The notes under the pieces: generated by a model
The model's database searches: none
Told to the model about the DNA's origin: nothing
The model's input: the letters and a program-made list of their open reading frames with translations, nothing else
Shown here: in pieces, positions 54,373 to 63,239 of the stretch
How positions within the stretch are numbered: the stretch's first letter is position 1
Layout: each line of letters opens with the position of its first letter
DNA from: Pseudomonas mosselii
GTDB lineage: Bacteria > Pseudomonadota > Gammaproteobacteria > Pseudomonadales > Pseudomonadaceae
Direction of reading: 5' to 3'
Assembly (NCBI RefSeq): GCF_019823065.1
Contig: NZ_CP081966.1
Location: 2,883,501-2,947,500 of the forward strand
Length of the DNA stretch: 64,000 nucleotides
Program-made: the position numbers and the translations under genes

Positions 54373-55796
54373 GTGTGCTCCTTGGCATTGGCCAGTTCGG
54401 TGTAGGGGTGCCCCAGAAAATGCTGCAGGAGCAGTTGTTTCACCGCCGTTGCCGCAAGGCGCTGCGGCAACGGCAGGTCACAATTGGTGATGAGCAGCGG
54501 GCCTTCCCGCTCACTGGCGGGCAGCCGGCCATGGCTGCCGCGCACCAGCGTGGTGTCCAGCGGGATGAGGTCCATGTAGTAACGAAAGCCGAGCTTTTTC
54601 TGCAGCAGGCGGCGCGCCACCCTCAAGCGGGGGAAGCGTATGGCCGGGTCGATGAACAGCTCCAGCGGGTCGTAGCCGGGCTTGCGATGGATGTCCACGG
54701 TGCGGGCGAAGTCCGGTGCCTTGCGCGCGTCGAGCCAGTAGTGATAGTCGAACCAGTGACCGGCGGCGGCCACGGCCACCAGCTCGCCGCTGCGCGGGTG
54801 GTCCAGCTGCCAGGCCCGCTGCTCGGTCTTGTCCAGTACCCGCTCGATGCCGGGTTGGCGCTGCAACAGTGCCTTGACCCTGGCGATGTCCACGCACTGG
54901 CGCACATAGATGTGTGCGATCTGGTGATCGACGACGGCGAAGGCATCGCTGGCACCGGGGTCGAGCAGTTCCCAGGTCAATGACTGACGCACCTGCAACA
55001 GGCCTTCGGCGCGCAGGAGGCGATTAATGGACACCGATTGGCTGACCGCCTCGATGCCGTATTCGGACAGCAGCATCACCGCCGCACCTTGTTCCTCGGC
55101 GAAGCGCAGCAGGCGCCCGACCTCGTGGTCGATGGCCCGCACTTCGTCGGCGATCGACGGATGACCCGGCCCCAGCCGTTGCAGGCAGTAGTCCAGGTGC
55201 GGCAGGTAGACCAGTTGCAGGTCCGGGTGATCGAGTTGGAACTCGGCGATGGCGCAGTCGACGATCCAGCGGCTGGAGGCAATGCCGGCGGCCGGCCCCC
55301 AGAACGCCGGGAACGGAAACTCGCCGATCTGCGCCTCGATCCGCGCATGCAACGTTGCCGGTGACGAGTACAGCCCGAAAAGCTTGCGGCCATCGGCCGG
55401 GTAGTGCGGGCGCGGGGTGATGGCGGCGTCCACGTCCGCGTACATGTTGTACCACCAGAACAACTGGCTGCAGCGAAAGCCCGGCAGCTCGCGCTTGAGC
55501 GTCTGCCAGACCTTCTCGCCCTGGATCAGGGCGTTGGGCTGCAACCAGAAGCGCACCTCGGCCTGGTCGCGAAAATACCAGCCGTTGCCGACGATGCCGT
55601 GCTCGGCCGGTGACAGGCCGGTGAGGATCGAGGCCTGCACCGTGGAGGTGACGGCGGGAAACGTCGGTTGCAGGCTGGCCATCCTGGCCGATTGCAGCAA
55701 CCGGTTGATGTGCGGCGTTGCCGCGCCGAGCAGCGCGGGCGTCAGGCCGACCACGTTGATCAGCAGCAACGGTTGACGTGGCGAGTCAGAGGGCAT
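54351..55796 (-). CDS. eboF: EboF-like alkaline phosphatase/nucleotide pyrophosphatase superfamily protein
   Basis: The 481-residue protein belongs to the type I phosphodiesterase/nucleotide pyrophosphatase fold: LLINVVGLTPALLG at the N-terminus, nucleophile region PTFPAVTSTVQASILTG (Thr) and metal-binding HLDYCLQR. Ebo clusters encode such a protein (EboF). No signal peptide is seen. ATG 55796 is favoured because GGAGG sits nine bases before it; ATG 55802 is too close. Its 5' end overlaps eboE and its 3' end overlaps the first monoheme protein gene. Confidence 0.85.
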   Translation of the reverse strand: MPSDSPRQPLLLINVVGLTPALLGAATPHINRLLQSARMASLQPTFPAVTSTVQASILTGLSPAEHGIVGNGWYFRDQAEVRFWLQPNALIQGEKVWQTLKRELPGFRCSQLFWWYNMYADVDAAITPRPHYPADGRKLFGLYSSPATLHARIEAQIGEFPFPAFWGPAAGIASSRWIVDCAIAEFQLDHPDLQLVYLPHLDYCLQRLGPGHPSIADEVRAIDHEVGRLLRFAEEQGAAVMLLSEYGIEAVSQSVSINRLLRAEGLLQVRQSLTWELLDPGASDAFAVVDHQIAHIYVRQCVDIARVKALLQRQPGIERVLDKTEQRAWQLDHPRSGELVAVAAAGHWFDYHYWLDARKAPDFARTVDIHRKPGYDPLELFIDPAIRFPRLRVARRLLQKKLGFRYYMDLIPLDTTLVRGSHGRLPASEREGPLLITNCDLPLPQRLAATAVKQLLLQHFLGHPYTELANAKEHTCGEPSQ

Positions 55797-57018
55797 CGGC
55801 ATGCACCTCCCGCGCCTGGGGTTGCAGGAGGCGGCGCTGGCGCAACTGCTCCTCGACCCAACGCAGCTCGTCGCGGATGCCCCGGTGCTGGGCCTGTTCG
55901 TCGCTGGGTCGCACTGGCGCGGGCAGTACGCCCCAGCTGTAGGTCTCCACCTCGAGCACCGGGCGCACATCCTCGTGCGCGGCCAGGAAATCGAAGGTCT
56001 GCGCCAGGGCCATCTGGCTGCCGCCGAGTTCGGGCAGCAGCAGGTGTTCGCTGAACAGCGGAATGTGGAAATGAACCCGCAGCTCCGGGTAGCGCCCAGG
56101 CTGCGACGCACAGGCGGCGAGCGCGGCCGGCAGGTCCGCCCAGCATTGGATGCGGCCCCGGACGTCGCGCGCCTGCACCTGGTGCAGGTAGGTGGCTTCG
56201 GCAAAGCTGCCCAGCACGTCGAGAACCTGTACGCAGCGGCTCGGGTCGTCGGTCGGCAGGCGGCAGATCATCGCGTTCGACAGCTGGATCTTGCCGATGG
56301 GCACCCCGGCCTGGCGCAGGCTTTCCAGAGACTGCCGGCAGTCCTCGAACATCACCGCCTGGTGGCAGACGTCGAAGCACAGCGCCAGGTACTCATGATG
56401 CGGGTCGCTGGCTTGCCAGTGGTGGAAGAAGGCGATGGCCTGGTCGGTGGTCTGCAGCACGCAGTCCGGCTCCATTTCCAGGCACATCACGATCCTCTTG
56501 CCGGTTTCCTGGTGCAGCCGGGCCAGTGCCGCCGTGAGCTGGCGCAGGTGTTCCTCGGCCTGGTGCTGCAGCGTCGGGTTCCAGTGGGCGGCGTAGCCCA
56601 GCGGCACGCTGGAGATCGCCCCCTGCGGGCACGCCGGCGGCAGGGCCTCGGCCAGCAGCCGCGCCAGGTCCAGGCTGTACGCCAGCCGTTGCGGCTCGGC
56701 CCAGCTGGGCAGGTACACGGCGGCTTTTACCGTGCCCTCATGGAACTGCCCATAGGGAAAGCCGTTGAGCGAGGTCAGGCATAGCCCGCTGCGCCGCAGC
56801 AGATCGAAAAACGCCCGCCGTTTCGGCGGCTCCCGCAGTTCGGTTGCGGCTGCTGCGCTGATCCACAGCCCGCTGTCCTGCTGGTCGAGCCCGCGCAGCC
56901 TGCGCACGCCCTGGAAGTGCCGGTCGATGGCAACGCGCAGCGCGGGCAGGTCGCGGGCCGGGTGCACATTAGCGCAGTAGCCGAGCTGCGCGGCGGTCCA
57001 ACCAAGGCCCAAGGTCAT
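55786..57018 (-). CDS. eboE: EboE-like TIM-barrel metabolite-traffic protein
   Basis: This 410-residue protein resembles xylose isomerase-like sugar-phosphate isomerases/epimerases, the EboE family. Metal-site residues fit that fold: Glu in CLEMEPDCV, Asp/His in CFDVCHQAV, His in LRVHFHIPLF, and Glu in LEVETYSWGVL. It overlaps eboB and eboF by a few bases at each end. In cyanobacteria, Ebo proteins are needed to move a scytonemin precursor to the periplasm; the chemistry of EboE itself is not settled. Confidence 0.88.
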   Translation of the reverse strand: MTLGLGWTAAQLGYCANVHPARDLPALRVAIDRHFQGVRRLRGLDQQDSGLWISAAAATELREPPKRRAFFDLLRRSGLCLTSLNGFPYGQFHEGTVKAAVYLPSWAEPQRLAYSLDLARLLAEALPPACPQGAISSVPLGYAAHWNPTLQHQAEEHLRQLTAALARLHQETGKRIVMCLEMEPDCVLQTTDQAIAFFHHWQASDPHHEYLALCFDVCHQAVMFEDCRQSLESLRQAGVPIGKIQLSNAMICRLPTDDPSRCVQVLDVLGSFAEATYLHQVQARDVRGRIQCWADLPAALAACASQPGRYPELRVHFHIPLFSEHLLLPELGGSQMALAQTFDFLAAHEDVRPVLEVETYSWGVLPAPVRPSDEQAQHRGIRDELRWVEEQLRQRRLLQPQAREVHADAL

Positions 57019-57899
57019 TTGATCACCGGATCCTGGCCACGCAGGGCCGAGTTTTCCTGCCAGCGGCGGCGCTGGTCGATGGGCAGCGGCGTGGCGACCT
57101 GGGCCTTGTCCAGCTGGCCGCTCTGGGCGAAGAAGTCCACCGGGTTGTCGAACAGCACCTGTTCCACCTGGGCCTCGCTGAAACCGGCGGCCAGCATGGC
57201 CTGACCGGTCTTGGGCACCTTCAGCGGATCGCTGATGCCCCAGTCGGCGGCGCTGTTGACCACCATCTTCTCGGTGCCGTATTCCTTGAGCAGGGCCACC
57301 ATGCGCTGCTCCGACATCTTGGTGTTGGGGTAGATGGAGTGGCCGCGCCAGCAGTCGCTGTCGAGCACCAGCGGCAGGGTCAGTTCGTTGAGGTGGTCGA
57401 TGATCACCAGGTGCTCGGCAATCCCCACTTCGCGAATCACCGCCAGGGTGCGCTTGGTGCCGCCGATCTTGTCGCGGTGTGGGGTGTGTACCAGCACCGG
57501 CAGGTTGAACTGCCGGGCCAGCTCCAGCTGGAGCGCGAGAAAGCGGTCTTCTTCCGGTGTGATGTCGTCATAACCGATCTCGCCGACGGCAACCACGCCG
57601 TCCTTGACCAGGTAGCGCGGCAGAATCTCCAGCACTTCGTTGGCCACCGACAGGTCGTTGGCTTCCTTGGGATTCAGGCCGATGGTGCAGAAATGATGGA
57701 TGCCGAACATGCTGGCGCGAAAGCGTTCCCAGCCCAGCAGGGTATCGAAGTAGTCGACGAAACTGCCGACGCTGGTACGCGCCTGGCCTTGCCAGAACGC
57801 CGGCTCGATCACCCCGGTGATACCGGCGGCGGCCATGTTCTGGTAGTCGTCGGTAGTGCGGCTGACCATGTGGATATGCGGGTCGAAATACTTGGGCAT
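57015..57899 (-). CDS. eboB: EboB-like TatD-family hydrolase
   Basis: TatD-family metal-dependent hydrolase of 294 residues. Metal motif DPHIHM (about 6-11), Glu in AVGEIGYDD, His in LVHTPHRD and IIDHLNEL, and Asp in NSAADWGISD complete the amidohydrolase-type site. EboB of Ebo clusters is of this family. It lies 25 bases after the eboA stop and overlaps eboE by four bases. The substrate is unknown. Confidence 0.9.
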   Translation of the reverse strand: MPKYFDPHIHMVSRTTDDYQNMAAAGITGVIEPAFWQGQARTSVGSFVDYFDTLLGWERFRASMFGIHHFCTIGLNPKEANDLSVANEVLEILPRYLVKDGVVAVGEIGYDDITPEEDRFLALQLELARQFNLPVLVHTPHRDKIGGTKRTLAVIREVGIAEHLVIIDHLNELTLPLVLDSDCWRGHSIYPNTKMSEQRMVALLKEYGTEKMVVNSAADWGISDPLKVPKTGQAMLAAGFSEAQVEQVLFDNPVDFFAQSGQLDKAQVATPLPIDQRRRWQENSALRGQDPVIK

Positions 57900-57924
57900 G
57901 GTGAATCCTCTTCAGGGGAAGGCT

Positions 57925-58698
57925 TCAGGTCTCGCGGCGGTCGGTCAGGTGTTCATGCCACGCCGACGGCAGGCGTTCTTGCTGGTGAAGGCCGAGCAGG
58001 CGCTGGCATTGCGCCGGGCTGAGCAGGTCGAAGGCGATGGCCAGGTGCAAACCGGGCGAAATCGTGCGTGCTGCCGCAAGCTGTTCGTCCAGCAGGTCGA
58101 GGGCCAGCTGGTTCAAGGAGACGCCGTGACGCTGCGCCAGGCCGACCAGCCGCCGCACGTCCAGCCCCATGCCGAGCGTTTTGAGCACCAGTTGGTGAAA
58201 GGCACGCTCCGGGTAGTGGCGGGATGGGTAGGGGGTGTCCAGGGCGAGGGCGGCGAATACCTCGCTGTTGCTGGTGCGCCCGGCCTGCAGGGCCAGCGGT
58301 ACGCACAGCCCCGAGCTGTCGATCCAGTCGAGGGCCTTGAGCAGCGCGACTTTTTCCTGGTCGTCGCCCCACAGGAACAGTTGGCGCAGCAAGGGCAACT
58401 GACCGTCCTGCGGCTGTTGCCCGAGGACCTGGGCCAGCAGCAAGGCGCGCGCCAGTTGCAACTGGCTGCAGTGCTCATCGTCACGCATGGCCTGTTCGTG
58501 GATCCTGCGCTTGCACTGGCCGCTCAGCAGTGCCGCGGTGTTGGCATCCGGTGACTGCCCGAGGCGCTCTTGGGCCTCGTGCCACCACTGCAACTCGATC
58601 GGTTCGAGTTGCGCGGCCAGGGCCTGGTGCCGTGCGGCCAGGCAGTCGTGGCGCATCTTGAGCGCCGCTGTTGTCGACGTAGCGATATCACTGTTCAT
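57925..58698 (-). CDS. eboA: EboA-like protein
   Basis: The 257-residue soluble, all-alpha-looking protein carries the EboA features: KVALLKALDWIDSSG, then TSNSEVFAALALDTPYPSRHYPERAFHQLVLKTLGMG shown here only in part, rich in Leu and with conserved His/Pro around PYPSRHYPE. No catalytic motif is obvious; an armadillo/HEAT-like scaffold is possible. The ATG 58698 overlaps the UbiA stop by four bases. EboA occurs only in Ebo clusters, so its presence confirms the cluster call. Confidence 0.83.
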   Translation of the reverse strand: MNSDIATSTTAALKMRHDCLAARHQALAAQLEPIELQWWHEAQERLGQSPDANTAALLSGQCKRRIHEQAMRDDEHCSQLQLARALLLAQVLGQQPQDGQLPLLRQLFLWGDDQEKVALLKALDWIDSSGLCVPLALQAGRTSNSEVFAALALDTPYPSRHYPERAFHQLVLKTLGMGLDVRRLVGLAQRHGVSLNQLALDLLDEQLAAARTISPGLHLAIAFDLLSPAQCQRLLGLHQQERLPSAWHEHLTDRRET

Positions 58699-59573
58699 GT
58701 CGGTTTGATCCAGCGCTGTAGGTGTGGAAGCAGGAAGAACACCAGGACGCACAGCAGGCTGCCCAGGGGCTGGTCGGCCACTGCCAGCACCAGGGCATCG
58801 AACAGCGGCAGGGCCGCCAGCCCCGCGCCGATGAAGGCGCGCACCTGGCGGCGGCGCGGATCGGCCAGGTGCAGCCAGTAGTGCCAGCCCAGCCAGCCCA
58901 GCCACAGCAGCAGCACCGGCCAGAACCACAGGGTGTCGGCGTAGGCCGCCAGGGCCAGCGGGCTCAGCATCAACACCAGCGGCAGGCGGCTGAGCAGTTG
59001 GTTGAGGTGCTCCTGGCGCGCCAGGTAGGTCAGGCCGCTGATGTACACGCCAAGCAGCAAGGCGCACAGCCAGATGGGCTGGGTCGGCATCGCCAGGCTG
59101 GCCGCCGCGGTGAGGTAGAGGGCCGAGCGGCAGGCGCCCATCAACCAGACGCTGTGGGCGTATTTCTTGTGCAGCAGGTTGTAGCCGAGGATGCAGCCCA
59201 CCAGCAGGGTGACGCTGGCCAGCAGCCAATGCGGTTGCTCGATCAACCGGCTCAAGCCCAGGGCTGCGGCGGCCGCCAGCAGCAACGCCAGCCAGGTGGC
59301 CAGGCGCACCTGCCGACGGCTGACCAGGCCCAGGGTGATGGGTCGTGGGTTGTGGTGCTGCTGGTCCCAGTCGGCATCCAGCAAGTCGTTGAGCAGCATG
59401 CCCGCCAGGTACAGCAGCGACAGCATGGCCAGCAGCAGGATCCACACCAGCGAGGAAGGTGGCGCCAGGGCTCCGGCGCTGCTGGCCAACAATGCGGCGG
59501 CCAGGGTGTTGGTCCATACCGTGGGCAGGTTGGAAACGCGGCCGACGGTCATCCAGGTCTTCATCTGGCTCAT
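58695..59573 (-). CDS. eboC: EboC-like UbiA-superfamily prenyltransferase
   Basis: This 292-residue membrane protein has about nine hydrophobic helices and the UbiA Asp-rich motif NDLLDADWDQQHHNPRPI, which binds Mg-prenyl diphosphate. It should join an isoprenoid chain to an acceptor. Its short length and its place between eboA and eboD fit EboC. It overlaps both neighbours (four bases each). What it prenylates is unknown; it may be the lipid carrier or the metabolite itself. Confidence 0.9.
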   Translation of the reverse strand: MSQMKTWMTVGRVSNLPTVWTNTLAAALLASSAGALAPPSSLVWILLLAMLSLLYLAGMLLNDLLDADWDQQHHNPRPITLGLVSRRQVRLATWLALLLAAAAALGLSRLIEQPHWLLASVTLLVGCILGYNLLHKKYAHSVWLMGACRSALYLTAAASLAMPTQPIWLCALLLGVYISGLTYLARQEHLNQLLSRLPLVLMLSPLALAAYADTLWFWPVLLLWLGWLGWHYWLHLADPRRRQVRAFIGAGLAALPLFDALVLAVADQPLGSLLCVLVFFLLPHLQRWIKPT

Positions 59574-61444
59574 TGCGCACAGCCCTCGCCGAGGGCGAGC
59601 AGATTGCCGCGATAGCTACCGAGGCGCAGCAGCGCCTGTTCCATCAGGCCGTCGTCGATCTCGTGGAGGTCGACCGATGCGCCGATGCCGCTGAGCATGG
59701 GGATGGACAGCTGGCCGCCCAGATGCTGGCGGAACTCCTCCAGCCCCAGCAGCACTCGAGAACGTCCCTGGTCATCCTTCAGGTTCAGCTCCGCAGGGCA
59801 CAGGTTGAAGCCAAGCCTGAGCAACAGGCTCAAGATCCGCTCGCTGTCGATATCGTTCAACAGCCCCAGGGCATTGGCATACAACCCGTCCAGGGCCATG
59901 CCCACCGCCACGGCCTCGCCATGACGCAGTCGATGCTGGCTGAGGTTCTCCAACCGATGCGCCGCCCAGTGGCCGTAGTCCAGTGGACGACCGTTGCCGC
60001 GCTCGAAAGGGTCGCCGGCGCCGGTGATATGCCCCAGGTGCAGCTCGGCGCAGCGGCGGATGGCATGGCGGCTGGCCGGGTGGTCGAAGCGGGCGAGGGC
60101 GTCGGCCTGGCGCTCCATCCACTCGAAGAAGGAGCGGTCCTTGATCAGCGCCACCTTGACCGCCTCGGCGAGCCCGGCGATCTGGTCGCGGTGACCCAGG
60201 GTGGTCAGCAACTGGAAGTCGTTGATCACCGCGGTGGCGGGATAGAAGGCGCCCAGCAGGTTTTTCTGGCCGAAGGCATTGATACCGTTTTTCACCCCGA
60301 TGCCGGCGTCATTCTGCGCCAGCACCGTGCTAGGCAGGCGAATCAGGCGCATGCCGCGATGGAAGGTGGCGCAGGCATAGCCCACCGCGTCCAGCACCGC
60401 GCCACCGCCCAGGGCGATGACGCAGCAGTGGCGGTCCAGCCCATGGGCCAGCATGTCGGCATACAGCTGCTGCAGTACCTGGGCGTCCTTGCTCAGCTCG
60501 CCGGCCGGCACGGCGATCGGCGCCGCCTTCAGGTGCAGGTCGTCACCGTAGGCGGCGAAGTACGCGTCGATCTGGCCCGGCAGGTGCGGTGCGCAGCGCA
60601 GCAGCTGCTCATCGGCGAAGATCAGCACCGTCACCCGGCCATTGCGCTGGACGGTGAGCTGGCGATGCAGGCAGGGATTGAGCGGGTCGAACAGGTGGTC
60701 GGTGAACAGCACCGGATAGTCGTAGCTGACCGTGAAGCGCCCGCGCAGTGGCCGTGAGGGTTCACGCCTGCGCAAGGCCTTGACCAGGCTGTACCCGGCA
60801 ATGAACAGGCCGGGCAGAATCATGCTGGCGAGAATCGTCACCAGCAACGCGTTCTGCTCGACGAGGAAGCTGCCGATGGCGCTGTAAGCCAAGGCCAGGC
60901 CCGCGTTGGCCAAGGTGGTGACCAGCACGAAAGCGCGCATCGGATAGCGCTGCATGCCGGCGGCCACCACCGAGGTTTCCGCCAGCACCGGCACGCCGCG
61001 CAGACAGATCAGCGACAGCGTGCCCAGGCGGTACGCCAGTTGCCCCGGCTGGCGTTGGTGCAGGCCGAGGCGGCTGGACAACATCCGCAGATACCCGGCA
61101 CCCAACGCGTACCCCAGACCTGCGCCCAGGCACAGGCCAATGAAGATCGTCAGGTAACCGCCGACGCTGCCCAGGGTGGCCACGGCCAGCAGCGCGACCA
61201 TGCTTGAAGGTACGGGCAGCACCACGTCCAGGGCCAGCAAGGCGATCAGCAGCAGTGCCAGGTTGAACATCTGGACGGGGGTTGAAGGGCGATACAGGTC
61301 AAGATGGGTGAGGAAACCCTGGATCTGCTGTTCGAACAACAGGAAACTGGTAATAACCAGCCCTGAGAAACACAGCAGTGACAACCAGAAATGTGCGGCC
61401 GGCCCTTTTTCAAAGAGCACACGATAGCCATGGCTGCGCTTCAT
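59570..61444 (-). CDS. eboD: EboD-like 3-dehydroquinate synthase fused to a DedA/VTT-like membrane domain
   Basis: The 624-residue protein has two parts. Residues 1-230 hold about six hydrophobic segments, including FIGLCLGAGLGYALGAGY and SLICLRGVPVLAET, in the style of DedA/VTT (SNARE-associated) proteins. Residues about 240-624 are a dehydroquinate-synthase-like domain with GGGAVLDAVGYACATF, LPSTVLAQNDAGIGVKNGIN, GLAEAVKVALI and HRLRHGEAVAVGMALDG. EboD alone is usually only the second part (about 390 residues). ATG 61444 follows GAGGG; a TTG one codon earlier is possible. It is the first gene of the operon. Confidence 0.9.
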   Translation of the reverse strand: MKRSHGYRVLFEKGPAAHFWLSLLCFSGLVITSFLLFEQQIQGFLTHLDLYRPSTPVQMFNLALLLIALLALDVVLPVPSSMVALLAVATLGSVGGYLTIFIGLCLGAGLGYALGAGYLRMLSSRLGLHQRQPGQLAYRLGTLSLICLRGVPVLAETSVVAAGMQRYPMRAFVLVTTLANAGLALAYSAIGSFLVEQNALLVTILASMILPGLFIAGYSLVKALRRREPSRPLRGRFTVSYDYPVLFTDHLFDPLNPCLHRQLTVQRNGRVTVLIFADEQLLRCAPHLPGQIDAYFAAYGDDLHLKAAPIAVPAGELSKDAQVLQQLYADMLAHGLDRHCCVIALGGGAVLDAVGYACATFHRGMRLIRLPSTVLAQNDAGIGVKNGINAFGQKNLLGAFYPATAVINDFQLLTTLGHRDQIAGLAEAVKVALIKDRSFFEWMERQADALARFDHPASRHAIRRCAELHLGHITGAGDPFERGNGRPLDYGHWAAHRLENLSQHRLRHGEAVAVGMALDGLYANALGLLNDIDSERILSLLLRLGFNLCPAELNLKDDQGRSRVLLGLEEFRQHLGGQLSIPMLSGIGASVDLHEIDDGLMEQALLRLGSYRGNLLALGEGCAQ

Positions 61445-62036
61445 CAAGCGTCCCTCTTGTTGTTTTGACTGAGTTCCGTTTCAGTAACTACATGCAGCGG
61501 TAGGCGTCGCCTGGAAGAATAGATTCTCCTGCTCTGAGGGGCGGTCGTGTTGTAGTTGTAGTGTTGGCAAAGACAATCACAAAACTAGTCGGTCGCGTCG
61601 CTTTTGCAAGGGCAAAAGGCCCGTGATCATTAGATGAAACGCTGGGGCTGCGCCACGACATTAGAAGCTTTGCGAATTATTGTTTTTGATTAAATCCTTT
61701 TGATTAATTATTTTTTATGGCTTCGATAACGGGTTTGATCTCTAATGAGAATCGCTAGTGTGCGAGAGGGTGGTTGCGTCAAGGTCTGGTAATCTCGAAA
61801 CCTGATCATCGTTGGTGCCCTGTTTATAAAAGTTGCAGCCTGCATATATAAGTCTCTTTAAACAGCGAAGACCGGCAGAAACTTTTGGGCGCAAGCACCA
61901 CGGCTACCGGAGGCGGGCAAGGAAACATTTGTACTCTTCCTGGTTCGACGCCCTTTCAGGGGTGTCCGCTGGATCTTGCATTGAGGTAAAATTTCCCCCT
62001 GTTCCCGGCGCTCAAACCCGTCAGACAAAGGATTGT
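61445..62036. promoter_or_regulatory. Divergent AT-rich promoter region of the ebo operon
   Basis: About 590 bp between eboD and the divergent DUF3142 gene, with no ORF I believe. The middle is AT-rich, with two TTTTGATTAA direct repeats 14 bp apart (61684 and 61698), and then TTTTTTATGG. It is a candidate site for MvaT-type or other nucleoid proteins and for the promoter of the 16-kb unit. No definite promoter box can be named. Confidence 0.5.
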
Positions 62037-63239
62037 ATGCCCGCCACCGCCACGCTTCGGCGTCTGTTCCTATCCGCCGTTCTCGCAACGCTCACCGGCT
62101 GCCAGCCCGAACCTGCACCGCCCCTCGACCAGCAACTGTACATTTGGCAACGCCAGTGGCGGCCGGCCCATGAACAGGCCTTGGCCGAAAGCCGTGCCGA
62201 CTTCTCCACCCTGCGTGTGCTGGCCTTGCAAGCCCAGCCCAAGGCCGGCTGGAGCAGGGCGCTGGTCGAGCTGCCCAAGCTCAGGAGCGATGGCCGCCCG
62301 GTGATCGCCGTGGTGCGTCTTGATGGCCAGTTGCCCGCGCTCGACGTACAGGCGGCCGGTACCCATATCGCCCAATTGCTGGCCGACTGGCAGGCGGCTG
62401 GCGTGAACCCGAGTGGACTTGAGATCGACCACGACAGTGGCAGTGCGCACCTGCCGGGCTACACCCAGTTCCTTCTGAAACTGCGTGAGCAACTTCCACC
62501 GGGCGTAAAACTGAGTATCACCGCGCTGCCCGCCTGGCTCGACAGCCCACACCTGCCGGCGCTGTTGCAGGCGGTGGACAGCAGCGTGCTGCAGGTGCAC
62601 GCGGTGAGCGATCCGCGGCGAGGCCTGTTCGATCCGAACCAGGCGAAAACCTGGGCCGAGCGCTGGGGGCGGGTCAGCGACAGACCGTTCTACCTGGCCT
62701 TGCCCGCCTATGGCGTGGCGTTGCTGGCGGATACCGGCGGCGCGCCGTTGGTGGAAAGCGAAACCCCATTGAACCGTGCCGGCGAGCGCCGCGAGCTGCT
62801 GGCCGACCCGCAGCAACTGGCGGACTTGGGCAGGCAACTGCGCGACAAACCGCCCGCCCACCTGGCCGGGCTTATCTGGTTCCGCCTGCCGTTGCCCAGC
62901 GACCGTCGGGCCTGGAGCCTGACCACCTTAAAGGCGGTGGCGCGCGGCGACGCGCTCGCCAGTCAATGGCGGCTCGAACTGTCCGGGCAGGCCGGGCTCT
63001 ACGACATCAGCCTGGTCAACGTCGGCAATCTCGACCTGCCGGTACCCGCGCGGGTGGAACTGAACGTTGAGTCTTGCGATGCCGCGGACGGGCTCAACGG
63101 CTACCGCCTGCAGCAATCCCCGCAACACCTCGTCTTCAACCGCCAGTCCAGCGTGCGTGTGGCCGCTGGCGGCCGGCGCGTCCTTGGTTGGGCGCGCTGC
63201 CATGGAATCGAACAAGGAGCCTGGAATGTCTACCCCTGA
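62037..63239 (+). CDS. DUF3142-family lipoprotein
   Basis: This 400-residue protein begins with a type II signal sequence (FLSAVLATLTGC, lipobox Cys near residue 22) and then a TIM-barrel-like region with ALPAYGVALLADTGG and LAGLIWFRLPLPSD, as in DUF3142 proteins. The ATG start lies at the signal sequence. It overlaps the next gene by 14 bases, so the two are co-expressed. Its function is unknown; the glycosidase-like fold suggests a sugar-related role at the envelope. Confidence 0.8.
   Translation: MPATATLRRLFLSAVLATLTGCQPEPAPPLDQQLYIWQRQWRPAHEQALAESRADFSTLRVLALQAQPKAGWSRALVELPKLRSDGRPVIAVVRLDGQLPALDVQAAGTHIAQLLADWQAAGVNPSGLEIDHDSGSAHLPGYTQFLLKLREQLPPGVKLSITALPAWLDSPHLPALLQAVDSSVLQVHAVSDPRRGLFDPNQAKTWAERWGRVSDRPFYLALPAYGVALLADTGGAPLVESETPLNRAGERRELLADPQQLADLGRQLRDKPPAHLAGLIWFRLPLPSDRRAWSLTTLKAVARGDALASQWRLELSGQAGLYDISLVNVGNLDLPVPARVELNVESCDAADGLNGYRLQQSPQHLVFNRQSSVRVAAGGRRVLGWARCHGIEQGAWNVYP

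Noticed and set aside
61740..61770. A Fur box near AATGAGAATCGC
   Set aside because: Only about half of the consensus is matched and no iron gene is adjacent.
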